From positions 124,001 to 188,000 of the forward strand of contig CM065185.1 in assembly GCA_033026295.1 (NCBI GenBank): 64,000 bases of DNA, written 5' to 3'. Position 1 is the first letter of the stretch. Each line of letters begins with the position of its first letter. This document shows positions 1 to 13,389 of the stretch, in pieces. This DNA comes from Channa striata (taxonomy: Eukaryota; Chordata; Actinopteri; Anabantiformes; Channidae). The notes beneath the pieces were generated by a model, which was not told the origin of the DNA, ran no database searches, and worked only from the letters and a program-made list of their open reading frames with translations. The translations under genes were made by a program, and so were the position numbers.

Positions 1-1390
1 TACATGCATTTACTGTCTTTTAAGAAAACATGCCACAATCTCATTTTCAGTCTCTCCTGAGTGGATTTAGACTAAATAAGAAGGCAGACACAGTTTTATT
101 TGAGTTTGGTGCAGAAATTGTTCAATACAAGCTTAGGTTCAAAACAGCATTTTCTTGCTGAGAAAAGGCGATTGTGAGCATAAAATGACGCTTGAATTAC
201 ATGCATTTACTGTATTTTAAGGAAACATCCCACAAGCTTATTTTTAGTCTCTGCTGAGTGGATTTAGGCTAAATAAGAAGGCAGACACAGTTTTATTTGA
301 GTTTGGTGCAGAAATTGTTCAATACAAGCTTGGCTTCAAAACAGCATTTTCTCGCTGAGAAAAGGCAATTGCGACAATAAAAGGATTCTTGAATTATATG
401 CATTTACTGTCTTTTAAGGAAACATCCCACAAGCTTGTTTATTTGTTCCGCTGAGTGGATTTAGGCTAAATAAGAAGGCAGACACAGTTTTATTTGAGTT
501 TGGTGCAGAAATTGTTCAATACAAGCTTGGCTTCAAAACAGCATTTTCTCGCTGAGAAAAGGCTATTGAGAGCATAAAGGGATCCTTGAATTACATGCAT
601 TTACTGTCTTTTAAGGAAACATGCCACAAGCTTATTTTCAGTATCTCCTGATTGGATTAAGGCTAAATAATAAGGCAGACACAGTTTTATTTGAGTTTGG
701 TGCAGAAATTGTTCAATACAAGCTTGGCTTCAAAACAGCATTTTCTCGCTGAGAAAAGGCGATTGCGAGCATAAATGGATGCTTGAATTACATGCATCCC
801 ACAAGCTGCGAGCATAAAAGGATGCTTGAATTACATGCATTTACTTTCTTTTAACAAAACATCCCACAAGCTTATTTTCAGTCTCTCCTGATTGGATATA
901 GGCTAAATACGAAGGCAGACACAGTTTTATTTGAGTTTGATGCAGAAATTGTTCAATACAAGCTTGGCTTCAAAACAGCATTTTCTCGCTGAGAAAAGGC
1001 GATTGCGAGCATAAAAGGATGCTTGAATTACATGCATTTACTGTATTTTAAGGAGACATGCCACAAGCTTATTTATATGTTCTGCTGAGTGGATTTAGGC
1101 TAAATAAGAAGGCAGACACAGTTTTATTTGAGTTTGGTGCAGAAATTGTTCAATACAAGCTTGGCTTCAAAACAGCATTTTCTCCTGAGAAAAGGCGATT
1201 TGCGAGCATAAAAGGATGCTTGAATTATATGCATTTACTGTCTTTTAAGGAAACATGCCACAAGCTTATTTTCAGTCTCTCCTGAGTGGATTTAGGCTTA
1301 ATCAGCAGGCAGACAAAGTTTTATTTGAGTTTGGTGCAGAAATTGTTCAATACAAGCTTGGCTTCAAAACAGCATTTTCTCCTGAGAAAA

Positions 1391-1455
1391 GCGATTATGA
1401 AGCATAAAAGGATGCTTGAATATATAATTCAAGCATCCTTTTATGCTCGCAATCG
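1391..1455. repeat. Near-perfect inverted repeat inside the satellite
   Basis: The left arm, 1392-1420, reads CGATTATGAAGCATAAAAGG and continues to TTGAAT. It is followed after a loop of a few AT-rich bases by its reverse complement up to 1455. The arms are about 29 bases with a few mismatches. The right arm is a short piece of monomer in inverted orientation, after which the array resumes on the original strand at TTTACTGTCTTTTAAGG. It is the only such inversion I saw inside the array proper. Confidence 0.85.
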
Positions 1456-4400
1456 TTTACTGTCTTTTAAGGAAACATCCCACAAGCTTGTTTATTTGTT
1501 CCGCTGAGTGGATTTAGGCTAAATAAGAAGGCAGACACAGTTTTATTTGAGTTTGGTGCAGAAATTGTTCAATAAAAGCTTGGCTTCAAAACAGCATTTT
1601 CTCGCTGAGAAAAGGCGATTGCGAGCATAAAAGGATGCTTGAATTACATGCATTTATTGTCTTTTAAGGAAACATCCCAAGAGCTTATTTTCAGTTTCTG
1701 CTGAATGGATTTAGGCTAAATAAGAAGGCAGACACAGTTTTATTTGAGTTTGGTGCAGAAATTGTTCAATACAAGCTTGGCTTCAAAACAGCATTTTCTC
1801 CCTGAGAAAAGGCGAATGCGAGCATAAAAGGATGCTTGAATTATATGCATTTACTGTCTTTTAAGGAAACATCACACAAGCTTGTTTATATGTTCTGCTG
1901 AGTGGATTTAGGCTTAATAAGAAGGCAGACACAGTTTTATTTGAGTTTGGTGCAGAAATTGTTCAATACAAGCTTGGCTTCAAAACGGCATTTTCCCGCT
2001 TAGAAAAGGCGATTGCGAGTATAAAAGGATGCTTGAATTACATGCATTTACTGTCTTTTAAGAAAACATCCCACAAGCTTATTTTCAGTCTCTCCTGATT
2101 GGATTTAGGCTAAATAAGAAGGCAGACACAGTTTTATTTGAGTTTGGTGCAGAAATTGTTCAATACAAGCTTGGCTTCAAAACAGCATTTTCTCGCTGAG
2201 AAAAGGCGATTATGAAAGCATAAATGGATGCTTGAATTACATGCATCCCACAAGCTGCGAGCATAAAAGGATGCTTGAATTACATGCATTACCTGTCCTT
2301 TAAGGAAACATGCCACAAGCTTATTTTCAGTATCTCCTGATTGGATTTAGGCTAAATAAGAAGGCAGACACAGTTTTATTTGACTTTGGTGCAGAAATTG
2401 TTCAATACAAGCTTGGCTTCAAAACAGCATTTTCTCGCTGAGAAAAGGCGATTGCGATCATAAAAGGATGCTTGAATTACATGCATTTACTGTCTTTTAA
2501 AGAAACCTCCCACAAGCTTGTTTATAGTTTCTGCTGAGTGGATTTAGGGTAAATAAGAAGGCAGACACAGTTTTATTTGAGTTTGGTGCAGAAATTGTTC
2601 AATACAAGCTTGGCTTCAAAACATCATTTTCTCGCTGAGAAAAGGCGATTGCGAGCATAAAAGGATGCTTGAATTACATGCATTTACTGTCTTTTAAGAA
2701 AACATCCCACAAGCTTATTTTCAGTCTCTCCTGATTGGATATAGGCTAAATACGAAGGCAGACACAGTTTTATTTGAGTTTGGTGCAGAAATTGTTCAAT
2801 ACAAGCTTGGCTTCAAAACAACATTTTCTCGCTGAGAAAAGGCGATTGCGAGCATAAAAGGATGCTTGAATTACATGCATTTACTGTATTTTAAGGAAAC
2901 ATCCAACAATCATATTTATATGTTCTGCTGAGTGGATTTAGGCTAAATAAGAAGGCAGACAGTTTTATTTGAGTTTGGTTCAGAAATTGTTCAATACAAG
3001 CTTGGCTTCAAAACAGCATTTTCTCGCTGAGAAAAGGCGATTGCGAGCATAAAAGGATGCTTGAATTACATGCATTTACTGTCTTTTAAGGAAACATGCC
3101 ACAAGCTTATTTTCAGTCTCTGCTGAGTGGATTTAGGCTAAATAAGAAGGCAGACACAGTTTTATTTGAGTTTGGTGCAGAAATTGTTCAATACAAGCTT
3201 GGCTTCAAAACAGCATTTTCTCGCTGAGAAAAGGCGATTACTGAGCATAAAAGGATGCTTGAATTACATGCATTTACTGTCTTTTAAGGAAACATCCCAC
3301 AAGCTTGTTTATATATTCTGCTGAGTGGATTTAGGTTATATAAAAAGGCAGACACAGTTTTATTTGAGATTGGTGCAGAAATTGTTCAATACAAGCTTGG
3401 CTTCAAAACAGCGTTTTCTCGCTGAGAAAAGGCCATTGCGAGCATAAAAGGATGCTTGAATTACATGCATTTACTGTCTTCTAAGGAAACATCCCACAAG
3501 CTTATTTTCAGTCTCTCCTGAGTGGATTTAGGCTAAATAAGAAGGCAGACACAGTTTTGTTTGAGTTTGGTGCAGAAATTGTTCAATACAAGCTTGGCTT
3601 CAAAACAGCATTTTCCCGCTGAGAAAAAACGATTGCGAGTATAAAAGGATGCTTGAATTACATGCATTTACTGTCTTTTAAGGAATCATGGCACAAGCTT
3701 ATTTTCAGTCTCTCCTGAGTGGATTTAGGCTAAATAAGAAGGCAGACACAGTTTTATTTGAGTTTGGTGCAGAAATTGTTAAATACAAGCTTGGATTCAA
3801 AACAGCCTTTTCTCGCTGAGAAAAGGTGATTGCGAGCATAAAAGGATGCTTGAATTACATGCATCCCACAAGCTGCGAGAATAAAAGGATGCTTGAATTA
3901 CATGCATTTACTGTCTTTTAAGGAAACATCCCACAAGCTTGTTTATATGTTCTGCTGAGTGGATTTAGGCTAAATAAGAAGGCAGACACAGTTTTATTTG
4001 AGTTTGGTGCAGAAGTTGTTCAATACAAGCTTGGCTTCAAAAAATCATTTTCTCGCTGAGAAAAGGTGATTGCGAGCATAAAAGGATGCTTGAATTACAT
4101 GCATTTACTGTCTTTTAAGGAAACATCCCACAAGCTTATTTTCAGTCTCTCCTGAGTGGATTTAGGCTAAATAAGAAGGCAGACACAGTTTTATTTGAGT
4201 TTGGTGCAGAAATTGTTTAATACAAGCTCTGCTTCAAAACAGCATTTTCCCGCTGAGAAAAGGCGATTGCGAGTATAAAAGGATGCTTGAATTACATGCA
4301 TATACTGTCTTTTAAGAAAACATCCCACAAGCTTATTTTCATTCTCTCCTGATTGGATTTAGGCTAAATAAGAAGGCAGACACAGTTTTATTTGAGTTTG

Positions 4401-6499
4401 GTGCAGAAATTGTTCAATACAAGCTTGGCTTCAAAACAGCATTTTCTCGCTGAGAAAAGGCGATTTGAGCATAAAAGGATGCTTGAATTACATGCATTTA
4501 CTGTCTTTTAAGGAAACATCCCACAAGCTTGTTTATATGTTCTGCTGAGTGGATTTAGGCTAAATAAGAAGGCAGACACAGTTTTATTTGAGTTTGGTGC
4601 AGAAATTGTTCAATACAAGCTTGGTTTCAAAACAGCATTTTCTCGCTGAGAAAAGGCGATTGCGAGCATAAAAGGATGCTTGAATTACATGCATTTACTG
4701 TCTTTTAAGAAAACATGCCACAAGCTCATTTTCAGTCTCTCCTGAGTGGATTTAGACTAAATAAGAAGGCAGACACAGTTTTATTTGAGTTTGGTGCAGA
4801 AATTGTTAAATAAAAGCTTGGATTCAAAACAGCCTTTTCTCGCTGAGAAAAGGTGATTGCGAGCATAAAAGGATGCTTGAATTACATGCATCCCACAAGC
4901 TGCGAGCATAAAAGGATGCTTGAATTACATGCATTTACTTTCTTTTAACAAAACATCCCACAAGCTTATTTTCAGTCTCTCCTGATTGGATATAGGCTAA
5001 ATACGAAGGCAGACACAGTTTTATTTGAGTTTGGTGCAGAAATTGTTCAATACAAGCTTGGCTTCAAAACAGCATTTTCTCGCTGAGAAAAGGCGATTGC
5101 GAGCATAAAAGGATGCTTGAATTACATGCATTTACTGTATTTTAAGGAGACATGCCACAAGCTTATTTATATGTTCTGCTGAGTGGATTTAGGCTAAATA
5201 AGAAGGCAGACACAGTTTTATTTGAGTTTGGTGCAGAAATTGTTCAATACAAGCTTGGCTTCAAAACAGCATTTTCTCCCTGAGAAAAGGCGATTTGCGA
5301 GCATAAAAGGATGCTTGAATTATATGCATTTACTGTCTTTTAAGGAAACATGCCACAAGCTTATTTTCAGTCTCTCCTGAGTGGATTTAGGCTTAATCAG
5401 CAGGCAGACAAAGTTTTATTTGAGTTTGGTGCAGAAATTGTTCAATACAAGCTTGGCTTCAAAACAGCATTTTCTCCCTGAGAAAAGGCGATTGCGAGCA
5501 TAAAAGGATGCTTGAATTACATGCATTTACTGTCTTTTAAGGAAACATGACACAAGCTTGTTTATATGTTCTGCTGAGTGGATTTAGGCTAAATAAGAAG
5601 GCAGACACAGTTTTATTTGAGTTTTGTGCAGAAATTGTTCAATACAAGCTTGGCTTCAAAACGGCATTTTCCCGCTTAGAAAAGGCGATTGTGAGTATAA
5701 AAGGATGCTTGAATTACATGCATTTACTGTCTTTTAAGAAAACATCCCACAAGCTTATTTTCAGTCTCTCCTGATTGGATTTAGGCTAAATAAGAAGGCA
5801 GACACAGTTTTATTTGAGTTTGGTGCAGAAATTGTTCAATACAAGCTTGGCTTCAAAACAGCATTTTCTCGCTGAGAAAAGGCGATTGCGAGCATAAAAG
5901 GATGCTTGAATTACATGCATTTACTGTCTTTTAAGGAAACATGCCACAAGCTTCTTTTCACTCTCTCCTGAGCGGATTTAGGCTAAATAAGAAGGCAGAC
6001 ACAGTTTTATTTGAGTTTGGTGCAGAAATTGTTCAATACAAGCTTGGCTTCAAAACAGCATTTTCTCGCTGAGAAAAGGCGATTATAGAACATAAATGGA
6101 TGCTTGAATTACATGCATCCCACAAGCTCGAGCATAAAAGGATGCTTGAATTACATGCATTACCTGTCCTTTAAGGAAACATGCCATAAGCTTATTTTCA
6201 GTATCTCCTAATTGGATTTAGGCTAAATAAGAAGGCAGACACAGTTTTATTTGAGTTTGGTGCCGAAATTGTTCAATACAAGCTTGGCTTCAAAACAGCA
6301 TTTTCTCGCTGAGAAAAGGCGATTGCGATCATAAAAGGATGCTTGAATTACATGCATTTACTGTCTTTTAAAGAAACCTCCCACAAGCTTGTTTATAGTT
6401 TCTGCTGAGTGGATTTAGGCTAAATAAGAAGGCAGACACAGTTTTATTTGAGTTTGGTGCAGAAATTGTTCAATACAAGCTTGGCTTCAAAACAGCATT

Positions 6500-9400
6500 T
6501 TCTCGCTGAGAAAAGCGATTGCGATCATAAAAGGATGCTTGAATTACATGCATTTACTGTCTTTTAAAGAAACCTCCCACAAGCTTGTTTATAGTTTCTG
6601 CTGAGTGGATTTAGGCTAAATAAGAAGGCAGACACAGTTTTATTTGAGTTTGGTGCAGAAATTGTTCAATACAAGCTTGGCTTCAAAACAGCATTTTCTC
6701 GCTGAGAAAAGGCGATTGCGAGCATAAAAGGATGCTTGAATTACATGCATTTACTGTATTTTAAGGAGACATGCCACAAGCTTATTTATATGTTCTGCTG
6801 AGTGGATTTAGGCTAAATAAGAAGGCAGACACAGTTTTATTTGAGTTTGGTGCAGAAATTGTTCAATACAAGCTTGGCTTCAAAACAGCATTTTCTCCCT
6901 GAGAAAAGGCGATTTGCGAGCATAAAAGGATGCTTGAATTATATGCATTTACTGTCTTTTAAGGAAACATGCCACAAGCTTATTTTAAGTCTCTCCTGAG
7001 TGGATTTAGGCTTAATCAGCAGGCAGACAAAGTTTTATTTGAGTTTGGTGCAGAAATTGTTCAATACAAGCTTGGCTTCAAAACAGCATTTTCTCCCTGA
7101 GAAAAGGCGATTGCGAGCATAAAAGCATGCTTGAATTATATGCATTTACTGTCTTTTAAGGAAACATTCCACAAGCTTGTTTATTTGTTCCGCTGAGTGG
7201 ATTTAGGCTAAATAAGAAGGCAGACACAGTTTTATTTGAGTTTGGTGCAGAAATTGTTCAATAAAAACTTGGCTTCAAAACAGCATTTTCTCGCTGAGAA
7301 AAGGCGATTAAAGCATAAAGGATGCTTGAATTACATGCATTTATTGTCTTTTAAGGAAACATCCCAAGAGCTTATTTTCAGTCTCTGCTGAATGGATTTA
7401 GGCTAAATAAGAAGGCAGACACAGTTTTATTTGAGTTTGGTGCATAAATTGTTCAATACAAGCTTGGCTTCAAAACAGCATTTTCTCCCTGAGAAAAGGC
7501 GATTATGAGCATAAAAGGATGCTTGAATTACATGCATTTACTGTCTTTTAAGGAAACATGACACAAGCTTGTTTATATGTTCTGCTGAGTGGATTTAGGC
7601 TAAATAAGAAGGCAGACACAGTTTTATTTGAGTTTGGTGCAGAAATTGTTCAATACAAGCTTGGCTTCAAAATGGCATTTTCCCGCTTAGAAAAGGCGAT
7701 TGCGAGTATAAAAGGATGCTTGAATTACATGCATTTACTGTCTTTTAAGAAAACATCCCACAAGCTTATTTTCAGTCTCTCCTGATTGGATTTAGGCTAA
7801 ATAAGAAGGCAGACACAGTTTTATTTGAGTTTGGTGCAGAAATTGTTCAATACAAGCTTGGCTTCAAAACAGCATTTTCTCGCTGAGAAAAGGTGATTCT
7901 AGACATAAATGGATGCTTGAATTACATGCATCCCACAAGCTGCGAGCATAAAAGGATGCTTGAATTACATGCATTACCTGTCCTTTAAGGAAACATGCCA
8001 CAAGCTTATTTTCAGTATCTCCTGATTGGATTTAGGCTAAATAAGAAGGCAGACACAGTTTTATTTGAGTTTGGTGCAGAAATTGTTCAATACAAGCTTG
8101 GCTTCAAAACAGCATTTTCTCGCTGAGAAAAGGCGATTGCGATCATAAAAGGATGCTTGAATTACATGCATTTACTGTCTTTTAAAGAAACCTCCCACAA
8201 GCTTGTTTATAGTTTCTGCTGAGTGGATTTAGGCTAAATAAGAAGGCAGACACAGTTTTATTTGAGTTTGGTGCAGAAATTGTTCAATACAAGCTTGGCT
8301 TCAAAACAGCATTTTCTTGCTGAGAAAAGGCGATTACAGTGAGTATAAAAGGATGCTTGAATTACATGCATTTACTGTCTTTTAAGAAAACATCCACAAG
8401 CTTATTTTCAGTCTCTCCTGATTGGATTTAGGCTAAATAAGAAGGCAGACACAGTTTTATTTGAGTTTGGTGCAGAAATTGTTCAATACAAGCTTGGCTT
8501 CAAAACAGCATTTTCTCGCTGAGAAAAGGCGATTTGCGAGCATAAAAGGATGCTTGAATTACATGCATTTACTGTCTTTAAGGAAACATGCCACAAGCTT
8601 CTTTTCACTCTCTCCTGAGCGGATTTAGGCTAAATAAGAAGGCAGACACAGTTTTATTTGAGTTTGGTGCAGAAATTGTTCAATACAAGCTTGGCTTCAA
8701 AACAGCATTTTCTCGCTGAGAAAAGCGATTACATGAGCATAAATGGATGCTTGATTTACATGCATCCCACAAGCTGCGAGCATAAAAGGTCGCTTGAATT
8801 ACATGCATTTACTGTCTTTTAAGAAAACATGCCACAAGCTTATTTTCAGTATCTCCTGATTGGATTAAGGCTAAATAATAAGGCAGACACAGTTTTATTT
8901 GAGTTTGGTGCAGAAATTGTTCAATACAAGCTTGGCTTCAAAACAGCATTTTCTCGCTGAGAAAAGGCGATTATGAAACATAAATGGATGCTTGAATTAC
9001 ATGCATCCCACAAGCTGCGAGCATAAAAGGATGCTTGAATTACATGCATTTACTGTCTTTTAAGGAAACATGCAACAAGCTTATTTTCAGTATCTCCTGA
9101 TTGGATTTAGGCTAAATAAGAAGGCAGACACAGTTTTATTTGAGTTTGGTGCAGAAATTGTTCAATACAAGCTTGGCTTCAAAACATCATTTTCTCGCTG
9201 AGAAAAGGCGATTGCGATCATAAAAGGATGCTTGAATTACATGCATTTACTGTCTTTTAAAGAAACCTCCCACAAGCTTGTTTATAGTTTCTGCTGAGTG
9301 GATTTAGGCTAAATAAGAAGGCAGACACAGTTTTATTTGAGTTTGGTGCAGAAATTGTTCAATACAAGCTTGGCTTCAAAACAGCATTTTCTCGCTGAGA

Positions 9401-11890
9401 AAAGGCGATTATGAACATAAAAGGATGCTTGAATTACATGCATTTACTGTATTTTAAGGAGACATGCCACAAGCTTATTTATATGTTCTGCTGAGTGGAT
9501 TTAGGCTAAATAAGAAGGCAGACACAGTTTTATTTGAGTTTGGTGCAGAAATTGTTCAATACAAGCTTGGCTTCAAAACAGCATTTTCTCCTGAGAAAAG
9601 GCGATTTCTGAGCATAAAAGGATGCTTGAATTATATGCATTTACTGTCTTTTAAGGAAACATGCCACAAGCTTATTTTAAGTCTCTCCTGAGTGGATTTA
9701 GGCTTAATCAGCAGGCAGACAAAGTTTTATTTGAGTTTGGTGCAGAAATTGTTCAATACAAGCTTGGCTTCAAAACAGCATTTTCTCCCTGAGAAAAGGC
9801 GATTGCGAGCATAAAAGCATGCTTGAATTATATGCATTTACTGTCTTTTAAGGAAACATTCCACAAGCTTGTTTATTTGTTCCGCTGAGTGGATTTAGGC
9901 TAAATAAGAAGGCAGACACAGTTTTATTTGAGTTTGGTGCAGAAATTGTTCAATAGAAACTTGGCTTCAAAACAGCATTTTCTCGCTGAGAAAAGGCGAT
10001 TGCGAGCATAAAAGGATGCTTGAATTACATGCATTTATTGTCTTTTAAGGAAACATCCCAAGAGCTTATTTTCAGTCTCTGCTGAATGGATTTAGGCTAA
10101 ATAAGAAGGCAGACACAGTTTTATTTGAGTTTGGTGCATAAATTGTTCAATACAAGCTTGGCTTCAAAACAGCATTTTCTCCCTGAGAAAAGGCGATTGC
10201 GAGCATAAAAGGATGCTTGAATTACATGCATTTACTGTCTTTTAAGGAAACATGACACAAGCTTGTTTATATGTTCTGCTGAGTGGATTTAGGCTAAATA
10301 AGAAGGCAGACACAGTTTTATTTGAGTTTGGTGCAGAAATTGTTCAATACAAGCTTGGCTTCAAAATGGCATTTTCCCGCTTAGAAAAGGCGATTGCGAG
10401 TATAAAAGGATGCTTGAATTACATGCATTTACTGTCTTTTAAGAAAACATCCCACAAGCTTATTTTCAGTCTCTCCTGATTGGATTTAGGCTAAATAAGA
10501 AGGCAGACACAGTTTTATTTGAGTTTGGTGCAGAAATTGTTCAATACAAGCTTGGCTTCAAAACAGCATTTTCTCGCTGAGAAAAGGTGATTGCGAGCAT
10601 AAATGGATGCTTGAATTACATGCATCCCACAAGCTGCGAGCATAAAAGGATGCTTGAATTACATGCATTACCTGTCCTTTAAGGAAACATGCCACAAGCT
10701 TATTTTCAGTATCTCCTGATTGGATTTAGGCTAAATAAGAAGGCAGACACAGTTTTATTTGAGTTTGGTGCAGAAATTGTTCAATACAAGCTTGGCTTCA
10801 AAACAGCATTTTCTCGCTGAGAAAAGGCGATTGCGATCATAAAAGGATGCTTGAATTACATGCATTTACTGTCTTTTAAAGAAACCTCCCACAAGCTTGT
10901 TTATAGTTTCTGCTGAGTGGATTTAGGCTAAATAAGAAGGCAGACACAGTTTTATTTGAGTTTGGTGCAGAAATTGTTCAATACAAGCTTGGCTTCAAAA
11001 CAGCATTTTCTTGCTGAGAAAAGGCGATTTGAGTATAAAAGGATGCTTGAATTACATGCATTTACTGTCTTTTAAGAAAACATCCACAAGCTTATTTTCA
11101 GTCTCTCCTGATTGGATTTAGGCTAAATAAGAAGGCAGACACAGTTTTATTTGAGTTTGGTGCAGAAATTGTTCAATACAAGCTTGGCTTCAAAACAGCA
11201 TTTTCTCGCTGAGAAAAGGCGATTCTGAAAGCATAAAAGGATGCTTGAATTACATGCATTTACTGTCTTTTAAGGAAACATGCCACAAGCTTCTTTTCAC
11301 TCTCTCCTGAGCGGATTTAGGCTAAATAAGAAGGCAGACACAGTTTTATTTGAGTTTGGTGCAGAAATTGTTCAATACAAGCTTGGCTTCAAAACAGCAT
11401 TTTCTCGCTGAGAAAAGGCGATTGCGAGCATAAATGGATGCTTGATTTACATGCATCCCACAAGCTGCGAGCATAAAAGGTCGCTTGAATTACATGCATT
11501 TACTGTCTTTTAAGAAAACATGCCACAAGCTTATTTTCAGTATCTCCTGATTGGATTAAGGCTAAATAATAAGGCAGACACAGTTTTATTTGAGTTTGGT
11601 GCAGAAATTGTTCAATACAAGCTTGGCTTCAAAACAGCATTTTCTCGCTGAGAAAAGGCGATTGCGAGCATAAATGGATGCTTGAATTACATGCATCCCA
11701 CAAGCTGCGAGCATAAAAGGATGCTTGAATTACATGCATTTACTGTCTTTTAAAGAAACATGCAACAAGCTTATTTTCAGTATCTCCTGATTGGATTTAG
11801 GCTAAATAAGAAGGCAGACACAGTTTTATTTGAGTTTGGTGCAGAAATTGTTCAATACAAGCTTGGCTTCAAAACATCATTTTCTCGCTG
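6500..11890 (+). repeat. Higher-order repeat, two ~2.69-kb units in the satellite
   Basis: Diagnostic monomer variants recur at an offset of about 2694 bases: ACATGACACAAGCTTG at 7554 and 10248; CTTGTTTATAGTTTCTGCTG near 8202 and 10896; and the CAGCAGGCAG variant near 7017 and 9711. The two units, about 6.5-9.2 kb and 9.2-11.9 kb, are nearly identical monomer by monomer, so a block of 13-14 monomers duplicated recently. The correspondence breaks down on both sides. The main differences between units lie at one point in the monomer, GATT followed by GCGAG. Confidence 0.85.
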
Positions 11891-13389
11891 AGAAAAGGCG
11901 ATTGCGAGCATAAAAGGATGCTTGAATTACATGCATTTACTGTCTTTTAAGAAAACATCCCACAAGCTTATTTTCAGTCTCTCCTGATTGGATATAGGCT
12001 AAATACGAAAGCAGACACAGTTTTATTTGAGTTTGGTGCCGAAATTGTTCAATACAAGCTTGGCTTCAAAACAGCATTTTCTCGCTGAGAAAAGGCGATT
12101 GCGAGCATAAAAGGATGCTTGAATTACATGCATTTACTGTATTTTAAGGAAACATGCCACAAGCTTATTTATATGTTCTGCTGAGTGGATTTAGGCTAAA
12201 TAAGAAGGCAGACAGTTTTATTTGAGTTTGGTGCAGAAATTGTTCAATACAAGCTTGGCTTCAAAACAGCATTTTCTCGCTGAGAAAAGGCGATTGCGAG
12301 AATAAAAAGATGCTTAAATTACATGCATTTACTGTCTTTTAAGGAAACATCCCACAACCATATTTATATGTTCTGCTGAGTGGATTTAGGCTAAATAAGA
12401 AGGCAGACACAGTTTTATTTGAGTTTGGTGCAGAAATTGTTCAATACAAGCTTGGCTTCAAAACAGCATTTTCTCGCTGAGAAAAGGCGATTGCGAGCAT
12501 AAAAGGATGCTTGAATTACATGCATTTATTGTCTTTTAAGGAAACATCCCAAGAGCTTATTTTCAGTCTCTGCTGAATGGATTTAGGCTAAATAAGAAGG
12601 CAGACACAGTTTTATTTGAGTTTGGTGCATAAATTGTTCAATACAAGCTTGGCTTCAAAACAGCATTTTCTCCCTGAGAAAAGGCGATTGCGAGCATAAA
12701 AGGATGCTTGAATTATATGCATTTACTGTCTTTTAAGGAAACATCACACAAGCTTGTTTATATGTTCTGCTGAGTGGATTTAGGCTAAATAAGAAGGCAG
12801 ACACAGTTTTATTTGAGTTTGGTGCAGAAATTGTTCAATACAAGCTTGGCTTCAAAACAGCATTTTTCTCGCTGAGAAAAGGCGATTGCGAGCATAAAAG
12901 GATGCTTGAATTACATGCATTTACTGTCTTTTAAGGAAACATGCCACAAGCTTCTTTTCACTCTCTCCTGAGCGGATTTAGGCTAAATAAGAAGGCAGAC
13001 ACAGTTTTATTTGAGTTTGGTGCAGAAATTGTTCAATACAAGCTTGGCTTCAAAACAGCATTTTCTCGCTGAGAAAAGGCGATTGCGATCATAAAAGGAT
13101 GCTTGAATTACATGCATTTACTGTCTTTTAAAGAAACCTCCCACAAGCTTGTTTATAGGTTCTGCTGAGTGGATTTAGGCTAAATAAGAAGGCAGACACA
13201 GTTTTATTTGAGTTTGGTGCAGAAATTGTTCAATACAAGCTTGGCTTCAAAACAGCATTTTCTCGCTGAGAAAAGCCGATTGCGAGCATAGAAGGATGCT
13301 TGAATTACATGCATTTACTTTCTTTTAAGAAAACATCCCACAAGCTTATTTTCAGTCTCTCCTGATTGGATTTAGGCTAAATAAGAAGG

